DNA of 62,517 bases from Neptuniibacter sp. 1_MG-2023 (GCF_030547185.1 NZ_JAUOQR010000014.1:1-62517); one strand, 5' to 3'; positions 49,813 through 60,739 are shown, counted from the first letter of the stretch. Made by a program: numbers and translations. Notes: generated by a model not told the origin, from the letters alone.

Positions 49813-50271
49813 CTACCATCTTTTTGCCGCATCTAAGTCACTCTGTTTCTGCTCAACCCAGCTTTCTCCTCCAGAAGAGATCTCTTTCTTCCAAAAAGGC
49901 GCACTCTTTTTTAGATAATCCATGATAAATTGAGCGGCTTCAAAAGCGTCGATTCGATGCGCACTACCCACCCCGACAAAGACGATATTTTCATTAAGCC
50001 TAAGCCGCCCTACACGATGACTAATCACTATATTACCTAGATTCCAGCGCTCCCGTGCTTGCTCAGAAATTTTCTCTAAAGCCCGCTCAGTCATGCCTGG
50101 ATAATGCTCTAAAAACAGTGCATCTAATGTATTATTTGTAGTCGCCAATTCTCGTACTATACCGGTGAATGTAACAATGGCACCGCTAGTCGCGTCATTT
50201 GCTCTCACACGCTCAGAAAGATCTCCTATATCAAAGTCATCCGTTTGGACATATACCTGAGTCGTTGCCAT
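49813..50271 (-). CDS. moaE: Molybdopterin synthase catalytic subunit
   Basis: The 152-residue protein matches MoaE, with GAIVTFTGIVRE, LEHYPGMTE, ISHRVGRL and the catalytic lysine region YLKKSAPFWKKE. With MoaD it inserts sulfur into precursor Z to make molybdopterin. MoaD and the other moa genes are not beside it, which is unusual but not rare. It is convergent with the response regulator. Confidence 0.95.
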   Translation of the reverse strand: MATTQVYVQTDDFDIGDLSERVRANDATSGAIVTFTGIVRELATTNNTLDALFLEHYPGMTERALEKISEQARERWNLGNIVISHRVGRLRLNENIVFVGVGSAHRIDAFEAAQFIMDYLKKSAPFWKKEISSGGESWVEQKQSDLDAAKRW

Positions 50272-50443
50272 ATCACTTTGCCTCTTAAACTAATAACACC
50301 GATCATAGCACTAAGGCGCATAGAGATGCGTCACCATAGACGAGTGTTTTTATCTATCAAACAACAGCATTTGATGCTATTGTGTGGCGCTTATTTTATA
50401 CGTATAAATTCGAATAATTACGATCAAATTTCTGAGGAATATG

Positions 50444-50893
50444 ATGGATTGGTATCCTCATGCCACTGTTGCTGTCGTCGTTGAAAAAGACGGAAAATTT
50501 CTACTCATAGAAGAACAATCTTCCGGTGAAATTGTATTCAATCAGCCAGCCGGCCATATTGAGGAAGGGGAAACCTTTGTTCAAGCGGCTTGTAGAGAAA
50601 CACTAGAAGAATCCGCTTGGCATGTAAAACCCCGCTACCTTATCGGTTTTTATGTTTATAGATCGAGCACAAACAACAAAACTTATCATCGCGCCTGTTT
50701 CTACGCAGAAGCTATCAAACACGATGCGGATAGAACCTTAGATGAAGGTATTATTCAAACCGTTTGGATGACCCGTGATGAAGTTGAAAGTAATATGCAT
50801 AAGCTACGTAGCCCTATGGTCTTACAGTGCATTGATGACTATATTGCAGGCAAACAATACCCGTTAGAACTCATTCACGAATACAGTAACTAA
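50444..50893 (+). CDS. nudJ: Nudix phosphatase NudJ
   Basis: The 149-residue Nudix hydrolase has the box GHIEEGETFVQAA...RETLEESAW. NudJ hydrolyses nucleoside and thiamine pyrophosphates. It precedes mnmA by 12 bp, the usual NudJ position. GAGG lies six bases before the second of two adjacent ATGs, so I start at 50444; 50441 is possible. An upstream divergent promoter is shared with moaE. Confidence 0.9.
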   Translation: MDWYPHATVAVVVEKDGKFLLIEEQSSGEIVFNQPAGHIEEGETFVQAACRETLEESAWHVKPRYLIGFYVYRSSTNNKTYHRACFYAEAIKHDADRTLDEGIIQTVWMTRDEVESNMHKLRSPMVLQCIDDYIAGKQYPLELIHEYSN

Positions 50894-50905
50894 TCGAAAA
50901 AACCC

Positions 50906-52021
50906 ATGACTGATCATAGCCAGACTAAAGTGATCGTCGGCATGTCCGGCGGCGTTGACTCATCCGTATCAGCCCTACTCCTTATACAGCAAGGATATGA
51001 GGTTGAAGGCCTGTTTATGAAAAACTGGGATGAGGATGATGGTACTGAATACTGTACAGCTAAAGACGATTTAGCTGATGCGCAAGCCGTCTGCGATAAG
51101 CTAGGTATTAAATTACATACCGCCAACTTTGCAGCAGAGTACTGGGACAATGTATTTGAACACTTCCTTGAAGAGTACAAAGCAGGTCGCACCCCCAATC
51201 CCGATATCCTTTGTAACCGTGAAATCAAATTTAAAGCCTTTCTTGAGTACGCTATAGAGTTGGGCGCGGATATGATCGCTACCGGTCATTACGTTCGCCG
51301 AGGTCTACGTGAGGGAAAAACCCGCTTACTTAAAGGGCTTGATAACAATAAAGATCAAAGTTACTTCCTACATCAAGTAGGCCAACCAGAGATAGAGAAA
51401 ACCCTTTTCCCAGTAGGAGAATTGGAAAAACCAGAGGTCAGAAAGCTCGCAGAAGCTCATGATCTGGTTACGCATAATAAAAAAGACAGCACCGGCATCT
51501 GCTTTATTGGCGAACGTCGCTTTAGTGATTTTCTGAAACAGTATCTACCAGCTCAACCCGGTAAGATAAAAACACCGACAGGCGACCAGATAGGCGAACA
51601 CGCGGGCTTAATGTATTACACCATAGGGCAGCGCCAAGGCCTGCATATTGGTGGGCTTAAAGATTACCCAGAAGAACCTTGGTTTGTCGCGGGCAAAGAT
51701 CTAGAGCACAATGTGCTTATCGCCGTACAAGGTAAGCAGCACGATCTACTGTTTACCGATTGGTTAACCGCCGATGAGATTTTTTGGATAAATGACGAAG
51801 AGCCACCACTACCTTATCGTTGCAAAGCTAAAGTACGTTATCGTCAATCTGATCAAGAGTGTATTATTGAACGCCACGGTGATTCCGGTTACCTCATCCG
51901 TTTTAATGAACCCCAACGAGCAGTCACACCCGGCCAATCCGTTGTTATTTATAGTGATGATGTATGCTTGGGTGGTGGCGTAATAGAAAACACTGGCAAG
52001 AATGAATCGTTAGATAGCTGA
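50906..52021 (+). CDS. mnmA: tRNA-specific 2-thiouridylase MnmA
   Basis: The 371-residue enzyme adds the 2-thio group to wobble uridine 34 of Lys, Glu and Gln tRNAs. PP-loop [16 protein letters not shown], catalytic Cys in [11 protein letters not shown] and the persulfide Cys in [10 protein letters not shown] are present, as is GHYVRR. Full length. It lies between nudJ and hflD. Confidence 0.96.
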   Translation: MTDHSQTKVIVGMSGGVDSSVSALLLIQQGYEVEGLFMKNWDEDDGTEYCTAKDDLADAQAVCDKLGIKLHTANFAAEYWDNVFEHFLEEYKAGRTPNPDILCNREIKFKAFLEYAIELGADMIATGHYVRRGLREGKTRLLKGLDNNKDQSYFLHQVGQPEIEKTLFPVGELEKPEVRKLAEAHDLVTHNKKDSTGICFIGERRFSDFLKQYLPAQPGKIKTPTGDQIGEHAGLMYYTIGQRQGLHIGGLKDYPEEPWFVAGKDLEHNVLIAVQGKQHDLLFTDWLTADEIFWINDEEPPLPYRCKAKVRYRQSDQECIIERHGDSGYLIRFNEPQRAVTPGQSVVIYSDDVCLGGGVIENTGKNESLDS

Positions 52022-52031
52022 GAGGTTTAAG

Positions 52032-52727
52032 GTGTCACGTCAACATGATGAACAAACATTAGGCCTGGCCGGAATTTTCCAAGCAGCAGCCTTAGTCGAG
52101 CAGATAGCTACACGCGGAATGGTTGCCCAAAACAGCCTTGAAACCTCTATCTACAGTATTATGCAGCTCGATCCCGCCTGTTCTGAAGATATTTATGGTG
52201 GCGTGGATGACCTCCCCTACAATTTACACTTAGGCCTGCAAAATCTTAAAGATATCGTTGATAAGCCGCGGGCTGAACATAATAAAGATGTTATTCGCTA
52301 CGTACTTAGCATGGTGCATTTGGAGCGTAAGTTAAGCTCAAATCCCGAAATGCTTCAAACCATTGCCCATCGTTTGAAGCAAGTCACAGAACAAGCAAAA
52401 TACTTTAATTCCGAAAACCAGTACTCCGAAGCAAATTTAGCGCCAGAGCAAGAGCTTGCTTTGACGCCATCAACATACTGCCACCCGAACGTTGTCGCAA
52501 ATCTTGCAAGCCTTTATCAAGACACCATTAGCTCATTCAGCTTTCGTATCCAAGTAACAGGTGATCCAAGGCATCTACAGAACAGTGAAAATGCGGCAAA
52601 GATTCGCGCCCTGCTCCTTGCAGGTATTCGTAGTGCGATGTTGTGGCGGCAAAAAGGCGGAAAACGTTGGCACCTACTCTTTTTTAAATCACGCCTTCGT
52701 CCTTCATTAAAAAAAATAATGGGTTAA
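52032..52727 (+). CDS. hflD: HflD lysogenisation regulator homologue
   Basis: The 231-residue all-helical protein starts with GTG at 52032 and has HDEQTLGLAGIFQAAALVEQ and the C-terminal AAKIRALLLAGIRSAMLWRQ, typical of HflD. In E. coli it sits at the membrane and affects lambda CII; its normal role is unclear. It is 10 bp after mnmA, the standard mnmA-hflD-purB order. Confidence 0.93.
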   Translation: MSRQHDEQTLGLAGIFQAAALVEQIATRGMVAQNSLETSIYSIMQLDPACSEDIYGGVDDLPYNLHLGLQNLKDIVDKPRAEHNKDVIRYVLSMVHLERKLSSNPEMLQTIAHRLKQVTEQAKYFNSENQYSEANLAPEQELALTPSTYCHPNVVANLASLYQDTISSFSFRIQVTGDPRHLQNSENAAKIRALLLAGIRSAMLWRQKGGKRWHLLFFKSRLRPSLKKIMG

Positions 52728-52803
52728 GTTGCTCCTTATAACGCTCTCTACCCCTGCATTAGTTTATTGTCTGGATTTGTCGGCACTAACCCTACGAAAG
52801 TGA

Positions 52804-54222
<1,419 letters not shown>

Positions 54223-54252
54223 AAATGGTGCTTTGGGCTCAATTTAGATTTT

Positions 54253-54279
54253 AAAAACGGGGCTATGGCCCCGTTTTTA
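54253..54279 (+). terminator. Terminator of purB
   Basis: AAAACGGGG pairs with CCCCGTTTT around a short CTATGG loop, followed by T bases. Confidence 0.92.
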
Positions 54280-54298
54280 TTATTATGGATTAAGCCTT

Positions 54299-55135
54299 AT
54301 GGAATACCTTACTCGCCCCGACTTAACTAAGATTCATTTCGTCTCACTTGGTGAAGGAAACAAGACCTTAATATTCCTTCATGGCTGGACCGCCTGTGTA
54401 CGTGAATGGCTACCCTTTGCCTCAGAGCTAGCCCAGCAGCACCGAGTCGTCTGTTGGGATGCGCGAGGACACGGAGAGCACCCCTATTCCGAAGGCACGA
54501 ATATGACACTCCCCGAAATGGCTGACGATCTTCATACACTACTTAATTATTTAGATATTCAAGAAGCTGTCATTATTGGCCACTCTCTGGGCGCTTTAAC
54601 GACTTGGGAATATATTCGTAAATATGGCCAAGACCGTATTGCAGGATTATGTATGGTTGATCACTCGCCGAAACTACTTACCGACGATGAATGGAATCAT
54701 GGTGTTTATGGTGAATTTAGCAGCAAAAACAATGAAACCTTTATCCAACTACTAAAACAAGACTTCACTCAAAGTGTTTTAGAACTCATAGCCTATGGTA
54801 TGCACTATCAATCGTTACAAAACTTCCAACAAAACTCCCACAGTTTTCAAAAAATGCGCGATTATTTACAAAAGCAAAATGCGCCATTACTTATCGCGTG
54901 TTGGGAAAACATTACACAGCAGGATTATCGTGATGTTCTACCTACAATAAATACACCGACCTTGCTAATTTATGGTGAAGAAAGCCAATTTTATTGCGCA
55001 AAGTTACAAAACTGGGTTCATCAACATATTGAAAATTCCGAATTGCTTGTCTACCCTAGCGCGGACCACTCACCCCATTTGTGGCATAGACAAAAATTTA
55101 TCTATGACCTTAACCGCTTTGTTGATGCTTTGTGA
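54299..55135 (+). CDS. Alpha/beta hydrolase
   Basis: The 278-residue protein has the alpha/beta-hydrolase fold: oxyanion region LIFLHGWTACVREW, nucleophile elbow IIGHSLGAL (S96), and a catalytic His near the C terminus in SADHSPHLWH. The substrate is unknown; a non-heme haloperoxidase/esterase-like activity is possible. No signal peptide. The TGA overlaps a GTG in the next frame, but the next gene probably starts 12 bp later. Confidence 0.88.
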   Translation: MEYLTRPDLTKIHFVSLGEGNKTLIFLHGWTACVREWLPFASELAQQHRVVCWDARGHGEHPYSEGTNMTLPEMADDLHTLLNYLDIQEAVIIGHSLGALTTWEYIRKYGQDRIAGLCMVDHSPKLLTDDEWNHGVYGEFSSKNNETFIQLLKQDFTQSVLELIAYGMHYQSLQNFQQNSHSFQKMRDYLQKQNAPLLIACWENITQQDYRDVLPTINTPTLLIYGEESQFYCAKLQNWVHQHIENSELLVYPSADHSPHLWHRQKFIYDLNRFVDAL

Positions 55136-55146
55136 GATCTCCTGAA

Positions 55147-55872
55147 ATGCTATCAAACATTAGAGTTGTACTAATCAACACCTTCCACCCAGGTAATATT
55201 GGCGCCGCAGCCCGCGCTATGAAAAACATGGGTCTAAACAATTTATACCTTGTGGAGCCGAGAGAGTTTCCAAGCAGTGAAGCGGATTCCCGAGCTGCGG
55301 GTGCCAAAGATCTGTTAGACAATGCGGTAATCGTCAGTTCACTGGAAGAAGCTATTTCAGACTGCCAGTTAGTGATAGGTACCAGCGCACGAACCAAACG
55401 CACCTTCGACCTTCCTCTCCTCAATGCGAGAAAAGGCGCTGAGCGGATCGTAGCAGAATCAGAACAAGGCAATGTAGCACTGGTTTTTGGCCGAGAAACC
55501 ATGGGACTACATAACGATGAACTACAGCAATGCAATGTTCATATTTACATTCCGGCCAATCCTGAGTATCCCGTACTCAATGTATCCCAAGCGATCCAAC
55601 TGCTTTGCTATGAAGTCTATGTGGCAGCAGAAGAAAAAACGTATACCCCTATTGAAGAAGAATACCCTCGCCAAAAAGAGATGACTCTGTTTTATAGCCA
55701 TCTAGAAAAAGTGTTACGCACAACGGAATTTATAATTCCTCAACATGAGGGTAAAGTACTAGATAAGTTACGTCGTTTTTTCAATCGCTCTCGTCCAGAG
55801 CGTACAGAGCTTAATATGCTTCGAGGTATATTAACTTCGATTGAAGAGACCGTAGAAAAGCTAAAAAAGTAA
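55147..55872 (+). CDS. trmJ: tRNA (cytidine/uridine-32-2'-O)-methyltransferase TrmJ
   Basis: This 241-residue SPOUT methyltransferase modifies position 32 of tRNAs. Motifs are MLSNIRVVLINTFHPGNIG at the N terminus, VFGRETMGLHNDEL and PVLNVSQAIQLLCYEVY (knot region). The ATG at 55147 matches the E. coli TrmJ start; an upstream GTG at 55132 would overlap the hydrolase and lacks support. The C-terminal helical extension is normal. Confidence 0.92.
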   Translation: MLSNIRVVLINTFHPGNIGAAARAMKNMGLNNLYLVEPREFPSSEADSRAAGAKDLLDNAVIVSSLEEAISDCQLVIGTSARTKRTFDLPLLNARKGAERIVAESEQGNVALVFGRETMGLHNDELQQCNVHIYIPANPEYPVLNVSQAIQLLCYEVYVAAEEKTYTPIEEEYPRQKEMTLFYSHLEKVLRTTEFIIPQHEGKVLDKLRRFFNRSRPERTELNMLRGILTSIEETVEKLKK

Positions 55873-55919
55873 CTATTAAACCAGTTTCATCACTGAACGA
55901 TTACTTGAGACCAAATACG

Positions 55920-56168
55920 ATGGAAGACACTCTACAATCTTTATTAAAACAAACGGATGAACTTCGTGCTGGCATCAAACAGATGCAGGACGAATCAAAA
56001 ATGATGGGCTACAACGCTGTAGGTATACGCCAAAGCGCCGAAACAATTCAAAAGTGCCTTAAAAAAGTAGGGAATAATAAGATTGCAGCTTTAGCCAATC
56101 GTGATAAACGTAAAGTGTATGACGAAATGGAGAAAGCCGTTGAAGAGTTAATGGAGTTTATAAAGTAG
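55920..56168 (+). CDS. Small helical protein of unknown function
   Basis: From the ATG at 55920 it has 82 residues (an in-frame TTG at 55905 would add five). It is charged and probably all helical (TLQSLLKQTDELRAGIKQMQ, EKAVEELMEFIK), with no signal peptide. Its stop shares one base with the GTG start of roxA, which suggests translational coupling. I do not recognise a family. Confidence 0.72.
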   Translation: MEDTLQSLLKQTDELRAGIKQMQDESKMMGYNAVGIRQSAETIQKCLKKVGNNKIAALANRDKRKVYDEMEKAVEELMEFIK

Positions 56169-57319
56169 TGAACTCCCCATTTGGCGATATCAGTGTAGAA
56201 ACCTTTCTACGCGAGTACTGGCAGAAAAAGCCGTTGCTCATACGTAATGCTTTTCCTAACTTTGAAGCCCCAGTAAGCCCTGACGAGCTAGCAGGCATGG
56301 CCTTAGAAGAGGAAGTAGAATCACGTTTAATTATCCAGTCCCCAGATGGCAAAGACTGGAAACTTGAACATGGTCCTCTGAGCGAAAGTACTTTTACAGA
56401 TCTACCGGATAGCCATTGGACACTCTTAGTGCAATCGGTCGATCATTGGATTCCCGAGGCTAATGAGCTATTAGAATATTTCCGCTTTGTACCGAACTGG
56501 CGACTTGATGACCTTATGGTAAGTTACGCTACTGATGGTGGCGGGGTTGGCCCTCATTACGACAATTACGATGTATTTTTAATCCAAGCATCGGGGACTC
56601 GACGCTGGGAAGTTGGTGGTACTTATGGCGAAGACTCACCCCGCCGTAACGATGTCCCCGTTATGATTCTCCCTGAATGGATCCCCGAACAAAGCTGGGA
56701 TTTAAATCCAGGTGACATGCTCTACGTCCCGCCTCGGCTTGGCCATAATGGTTACGCCATTGGGGATGACTGTATGACCTACTCCGTAGGCTTCAGAGCG
56801 CCCTCCCATCAAGAGATGATGGCAGACTTCACTGACTATCTAGACAATATAACTACCGCTGAAGACCGCTACAGTGATGCTGATCTGAAACAGCAAGATA
56901 ATCCAGGTGAAATCACCCGCGAAGCGCTAGATCGCGTAAAAGCGATTATGCACGAATATATCGACAGCCCTGAACTCCTCGCCCACTGGTTTGGTCAATT
57001 TATGACAGAGCCCAAAAACCAGGAACAAGGTGCAGATCAAAGTTGCGAGCTAGATGAAGCTGAAATTAAACAATTGCTAGATGACGAGACTCCTTTATGC
57101 CGAAGCGAAGGCTCTCGCTTTGCTTTTAATAGAGTAGATAATCACTTTATCCTTTTCGTCGACGGTAAAGGCTGCGCCTGTAGCCAAGGTCAGATTCAAT
57201 TAGCGGAAAGTTTATGTGCAAATTTATACCAAGAAAAAATAGATCCTAGTGAAGAAAATATTGAACTACTCAAGGCATTACTTCTACAAGGCTCTGTCTA
57301 CTTCTTAGAAGATGAATAG
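56168..57319 (+). CDS. roxA: Ribosomal protein L16 arginine hydroxylase (JmjC/cupin, RoxA/YcfD)
   Basis: This 383-residue Fe(II)/2-oxoglutarate oxygenase hydroxylates an arginine of ribosomal protein uL16 in E. coli. The JmjC domain has H130-x-D132 (PHYDNYDVF) and distal H193 (RLGHNGYAIG). The N terminus VETFLREYWQKKPLLIRNAF is typical of the family, and a C-terminal winged-helix-like region follows. It starts with GTG at 56168, overlapping the previous stop by one base. Confidence 0.9.
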   Translation: MNSPFGDISVETFLREYWQKKPLLIRNAFPNFEAPVSPDELAGMALEEEVESRLIIQSPDGKDWKLEHGPLSESTFTDLPDSHWTLLVQSVDHWIPEANELLEYFRFVPNWRLDDLMVSYATDGGGVGPHYDNYDVFLIQASGTRRWEVGGTYGEDSPRRNDVPVMILPEWIPEQSWDLNPGDMLYVPPRLGHNGYAIGDDCMTYSVGFRAPSHQEMMADFTDYLDNITTAEDRYSDADLKQQDNPGEITREALDRVKAIMHEYIDSPELLAHWFGQFMTEPKNQEQGADQSCELDEAEIKQLLDDETPLCRSEGSRFAFNRVDNHFILFVDGKGCACSQGQIQLAESLCANLYQEKIDPSEENIELLKALLLQGSVYFLEDE

Positions 57320-57331
57320 ATAGCCCAACCT

Positions 57332-57372
57332 GAGCTAAAGACAAACACTGCTAGCCTGCTTGTCTTTAGCTC
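57332..57372. terminator. 13-bp hairpin after roxA
   Basis: GAGCTAAAGACAA (57332-57344) pairs perfectly with TTGTCTTTAGCTC (57360-57372) around a 15-nt loop. It lacks a proper T run, so it may be a Rho-assisted terminator or a 3'-end stabiliser. It starts 13 bp after the roxA stop. Confidence 0.6.
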
Positions 57373-57839
57373 TCTCCCTCTCTGAGCTATAAAAAAACCG
57401 CTCGAACATTCAATAAATCATCATTTTTAAACTAGCTTTTAAACACAACATCAGCTAGCTTAGAGTTGAGTAAGATTAAAAGAATAATCCTCTGATATTC
57501 ACAAAAACCTCTGTAAAACGAAAACAAAGATGAGAATAAAATTTCATTAAAAACATATAGTTAAATCTAACACATAATGTAAACATTATACCTTTAGCCT
57601 TACCGATTCTTAGATTAACCTGATAGCTATTCCATAATTATTTTTTGAACAGCAGATATCAAACCAATACTAAAGAAGAGACTAAATGGATATAGCGATT
57701 GCCCAACCTTATTGATACAAGGTTATGGTCTGTCATTACATTGAATAGAGGGCGGTCATAAAAGATGAACAAAAGCTTTTATGTATCTGTGTGAATATTT
57801 AATAACAGATTGCTTCAAATAATACCTTGAGAGAGAAAA
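57373..57839. other. AT-rich gene-free region upstream of rnk
   Basis: About 470 bp, clearly more AT-rich than its surroundings, with no credible ORF. It has a second hairpin, CATAAAAG (57757-57764) / CTTTTATG (57776-57783), about 57 bp before rnk. The rnk promoter should be here. A small RNA is possible but nothing proves one. GAGAGAG lies before the rnk ATG. Confidence 0.45.
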
Positions 57840-58253
57840 ATGAACACAAGGCCAGAAATAACAATTACTTCATTAGATGCAGATCGGCTCTATAATTTGA
57901 TTGAGTCCCTGCCAAAAAACAGCTTTGCCGGCCAAACGGAGCTAGAAGCTGAACTTGAACGGGCCAATGTCGTAGCGCCTGACGAAGTTCCGCCAACAAT
58001 CGTTACCATGAACTCGACCGTTAAATTTGTTATCGAATCAACTAATGATGAGTTTGAACTAACCCTCGTTTACCCAAAAGATGTAGATGCTGACGGTCAA
58101 AAGATTTCTATATTAGCACCCATTGGTAGCGCCCTCTTAGGCCTATCTATAGGAGATGAAATCGAATGGCCAAAACCTGGTGGTGGGGATCTAAAAGTTA
58201 AGCTAACAGAAGTATTATACCAACCAGAACGAGCGGGCGAGCTCCATCGTTAA
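57840..58253 (+). CDS. rnk: Rnk-like regulator of nucleoside diphosphate kinase
   Basis: The 137-residue protein has an N-terminal helical hairpin (LDADRLYNLIESLP) and a C-terminal GreA/GreB-type FKBP-like domain (KISILAPIGSALLGLSIGDE, EWPKPGGG). Rnk binds RNA polymerase near the secondary channel and alters nucleotide levels and alginate in Pseudomonas. GreA itself is longer, so Rnk is the better fit. It may lead a short group with three downstream small genes on the same strand. Confidence 0.9.
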   Translation: MNTRPEITITSLDADRLYNLIESLPKNSFAGQTELEAELERANVVAPDEVPPTIVTMNSTVKFVIESTNDEFELTLVYPKDVDADGQKISILAPIGSALLGLSIGDEIEWPKPGGGDLKVKLTEVLYQPERAGELHR

Positions 58254-58322
58254 CATATAGCCCATAAATAGCTGCTGAGGGTTACACACTCTCAGTAGCT
58301 AAGTGATTCAATAGGAACTCAC

Positions 58323-58718
58323 ATGAAGTTAAGTTTTAACGTTGAAGACGCAAGTCAGATATTTGTAGGCGCTTTTGCGCTTGCTGTACCTATATCATTT
58401 TCTGAAGAAGCTTGGCGATTAGGCGAAACCCTACCCGGTTATAACCTATTGATGTTGTTTATCCTATCCATCACTTTTCTTGGCCTTTATACCTATGAGA
58501 GTGTATTTCAAACCGATGTTAAGGCTAGAAAGCTTGTCTTTATATCCCGAATCGCCATCGCATACCTTATGACTGCGCTTGTAGTAGCCTTAGTCCTATT
58601 TTGTCTTAACAAGCTTCCATTATTTGAAGATCCGCTGACATCCTTTAAACGTATTATTGTAATCACTATGCCTGCTTCAATGGGGGCTATTGTCGTCGAC
58701 AGTTTTGATAAGGAGTGA
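58323..58718 (+). CDS. DUF2391-type integral membrane protein
   Basis: The 131-residue protein has about four membrane helices and the N-terminal pattern DASQIFVGAFALAVPISFSE, then LPGYNLLMLFILSITFLGLY, characteristic of the DUF2391 family of putative integral membrane proteins. The function is unknown. The C terminus ITMPASMGAIVVDSF is also typical. It is 69 bp after rnk. Confidence 0.8.
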   Translation: MKLSFNVEDASQIFVGAFALAVPISFSEEAWRLGETLPGYNLLMLFILSITFLGLYTYESVFQTDVKARKLVFISRIAIAYLMTALVVALVLFCLNKLPLFEDPLTSFKRIIVITMPASMGAIVVDSFDKE

Positions 58719-58791
58719 TCTCACACTAACAAGATTCGTGCTAAATGAAGAAGTTAGCCTAAAAAGCCAAACTTAACGCAATAAGGATAGA

Positions 58792-59058
58792 ATGAAATCA
58801 GCCAATATACTGATTAAAGCCACTGTAATTTGCCTAGTGCCCCTACTTGCCTGTTCGATCTACTACACAAGCGAACGACTTAGTGACACCCACACTTTTA
58901 TCTATGTGGCCGCTCAAATGGCACTACCTATACTACTTATCAGTTGTGCTTACATTGCAAATCTAGTTGCATTAGGTAATTGCAAAGGTTGGCGTCTCTA
59001 CTTGTCATCCTCTTCAATAATAATTTCAGCATTTATTATTGCCAGTATCTGGCTATAA
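58792..59058 (+). CDS. Small membrane protein of unknown function
   Basis: The 88-residue protein has three predicted membrane helices (about 7-25, 37-60, 70-87). The first ends in LLACS and could be a lipoprotein-like signal, but the remaining helices argue for a small polytopic protein. A site with AAGGA precedes the ATG. No family recognised. Confidence 0.65.
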   Translation: MKSANILIKATVICLVPLLACSIYYTSERLSDTHTFIYVAAQMALPILLISCAYIANLVALGNCKGWRLYLSSSSIIISAFIIASIWL

Positions 59059-59140
59059 GCCATCCCGACAATAAAATGCATGAACAAAGAACCCTGTACA
59101 ACTTACCCCGTAACAGCTACACACTAGGGCATATAAACCG

Positions 59141-59482
59141 ATGATCTCAGAAAACAACAGCCAACAAGAGAAAGTAGTCGAATCTAATCCCTCTTTAGAA
59201 TCAGAGATCAATTCAGCCCGTATAAACGCACTTGAGTTAAAGCTAGAAACCTTATCGATTATTACAGAGTCACTCTGGAATCTACTTGAGGATAGTGAGT
59301 TAGATCCTAGATCGGACCTCAAAAAAGAGATGGCAAAGGTCATCTCTGATCGAGCGGAACGCGATACAATCACAGTACACTGCCCCGCTTGCGATTCCCA
59401 AGAAAAAGCGAACTCAGGCTACTGTCGGCATTGCGGAGAAAAGCTAAGCTATTCAGGGGAGATATCCCCTTTCGATTATTAA
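59141..59482 (+). CDS. Zinc-ribbon protein with N-terminal coiled coil
   Basis: The 113-residue soluble protein has a helical N-terminal two thirds (ESEINSARINALELKLETLS) and a C-terminal zinc ribbon with HCPACDSQ and YCRHCGEK (two CxxC pairs). It may bind nucleic acid or protein; no function can be named. It is last in the rnk group; a minus-strand terminator follows. Confidence 0.72.
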   Translation: MISENNSQQEKVVESNPSLESEINSARINALELKLETLSIITESLWNLLEDSELDPRSDLKKEMAKVISDRAERDTITVHCPACDSQEKANSGYCRHCGEKLSYSGEISPFDY

Positions 59483-59510
59483 TAGCCCGTCATCAAACCT
59501 TTTAGACAAT

Positions 59511-59536
59511 AAAAAGAGGCCTGCAAGCAGACCTCT
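59511..59536 (-). terminator. Terminator of the beta-propeller gene
   Basis: On the minus strand AGAGGTCTGC pairs with GCAGGCCTCT (one G-T pair) around TT, then a run of five T bases. It lies 58 bp after the stop of the gene at 59595. Confidence 0.85.
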
Positions 59537-59594
59537 ATATCTTGTCCATAATCGTCTATTTTTGTCTAAAACAGACGAGCTAAAAAGCTTTTAT

Positions 59595-60467
59595 TTATGG
59601 TTCAATTTTATAAACATCAATACGCTGTGAGAACATTAAAGGTACAAATAAAAGGTCCCCTTTCGAGGAAAGATCACCGGTAAACTTCTTAGGTTCATTA
59701 AAAAGTAACTCTAGCTTTTGGTCTTTATATTTAAAAATATTGCCATTCATCCAGTCACTAACAAAGAGCGCACCCTTTATCTCAGCAATACCATCAAGGT
59801 TACCAAAGGCTTCCGCATTTTTATAAGCGGTTATCTGTTTCGTATCTCTATCAATAATAGAAAGGCCGCCTAGAACATCCGTTGTAAAGTCCTCGTGCAG
59901 ACCCGTACCCCAAGTAGCAACAGTTAATTGTCCATGATTAAAAAGAAGTCCATTAGGATGGGGTAGCGCCTCAGCCGAAATCCACTTAGTCAGTGCGTCA
60001 TTTTCATAACGATAAACACCACCACCAAGAATATCACTCAGGTAAACAACACCTTTATCATCAATAACTACATCGTTCAGCATAACACTGCCTTCAGCTT
60101 TGATTGATTTAACCAGTTCACCTTTTTCATGATCAACAATATGCATTTGCTGCATATCAGCAACATAGAGATATTTCTCATCCATTGCTAACCCTTTAGG
60201 TGCGTCCATTCCATTAACCCAAACGTGACGAATAACCTTACCTTCATCCGATAACAGACTAATATAACCTTTACCGTTTAAAGCAGCAGGATGGCCATTA
60301 ACATTGGAAACAAAAAGCAATGGCTTTGTTGGATGCACTAAAACCGATTCAGGCTCATCAAAACCTTCTAAACTCCATGCTTTATCAGGCGCCGCTAAAA
60401 CCACATTAGCACTCAGTGCTAAGCAAGCCATAGCAACCGATAATGTTTTTTGTAATTCTTTTTTCAC
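59595..60467 (-). CDS. Periplasmic SMP-30/NHL-like beta-propeller protein
   Basis: From the GTG at 60467 (AGGGTGAAC upstream) it has 290 residues and a signal peptide ending VVLAA (about residue 26). The repeated blade pattern KGLAMDEKYLYVADM, DVVIDDKGVVYLSDI and DGIAEIKGALFVSDW indicates a six-bladed propeller of the gluconolactonase/SMP-30 type. A sugar-lactonase activity is possible but catalytic residues are not certain. A TTG nine codons upstream is rejected. Confidence 0.75.
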   Translation of the reverse strand: MKKELQKTLSVAMACLALSANVVLAAPDKAWSLEGFDEPESVLVHPTKPLLFVSNVNGHPAALNGKGYISLLSDEGKVIRHVWVNGMDAPKGLAMDEKYLYVADMQQMHIVDHEKGELVKSIKAEGSVMLNDVVIDDKGVVYLSDILGGGVYRYENDALTKWISAEALPHPNGLLFNHGQLTVATWGTGLHEDFTTDVLGGLSIIDRDTKQITAYKNAEAFGNLDGIAEIKGALFVSDWMNGNIFKYKDQKLELLFNEPKKFTGDLSSKGDLLFVPLMFSQRIDVYKIEP

Positions 60468-60739
60468 AATGTTCACCCTAAATAATAAAATCAATCAACA
60501 GGTTATCTTAGTCTTAAATTCGATAAGCGCTAATGAGAAGACATAAAGTCTTTACTGGCTCGATAAGCACCCTATCAAAGATATAAATATACTTATAACA
60601 GATTAACTAAAGTACGCACATCTGTAATTGAATGATTATCTAAAAATCCGACAGCCCGTCAGTTTTTACTACCTAATGCTTTGAATAACGTCACAATACT
60701 AGAAAGTGAAACGGGCGCAATTCCCCTTACAACCAGAAG

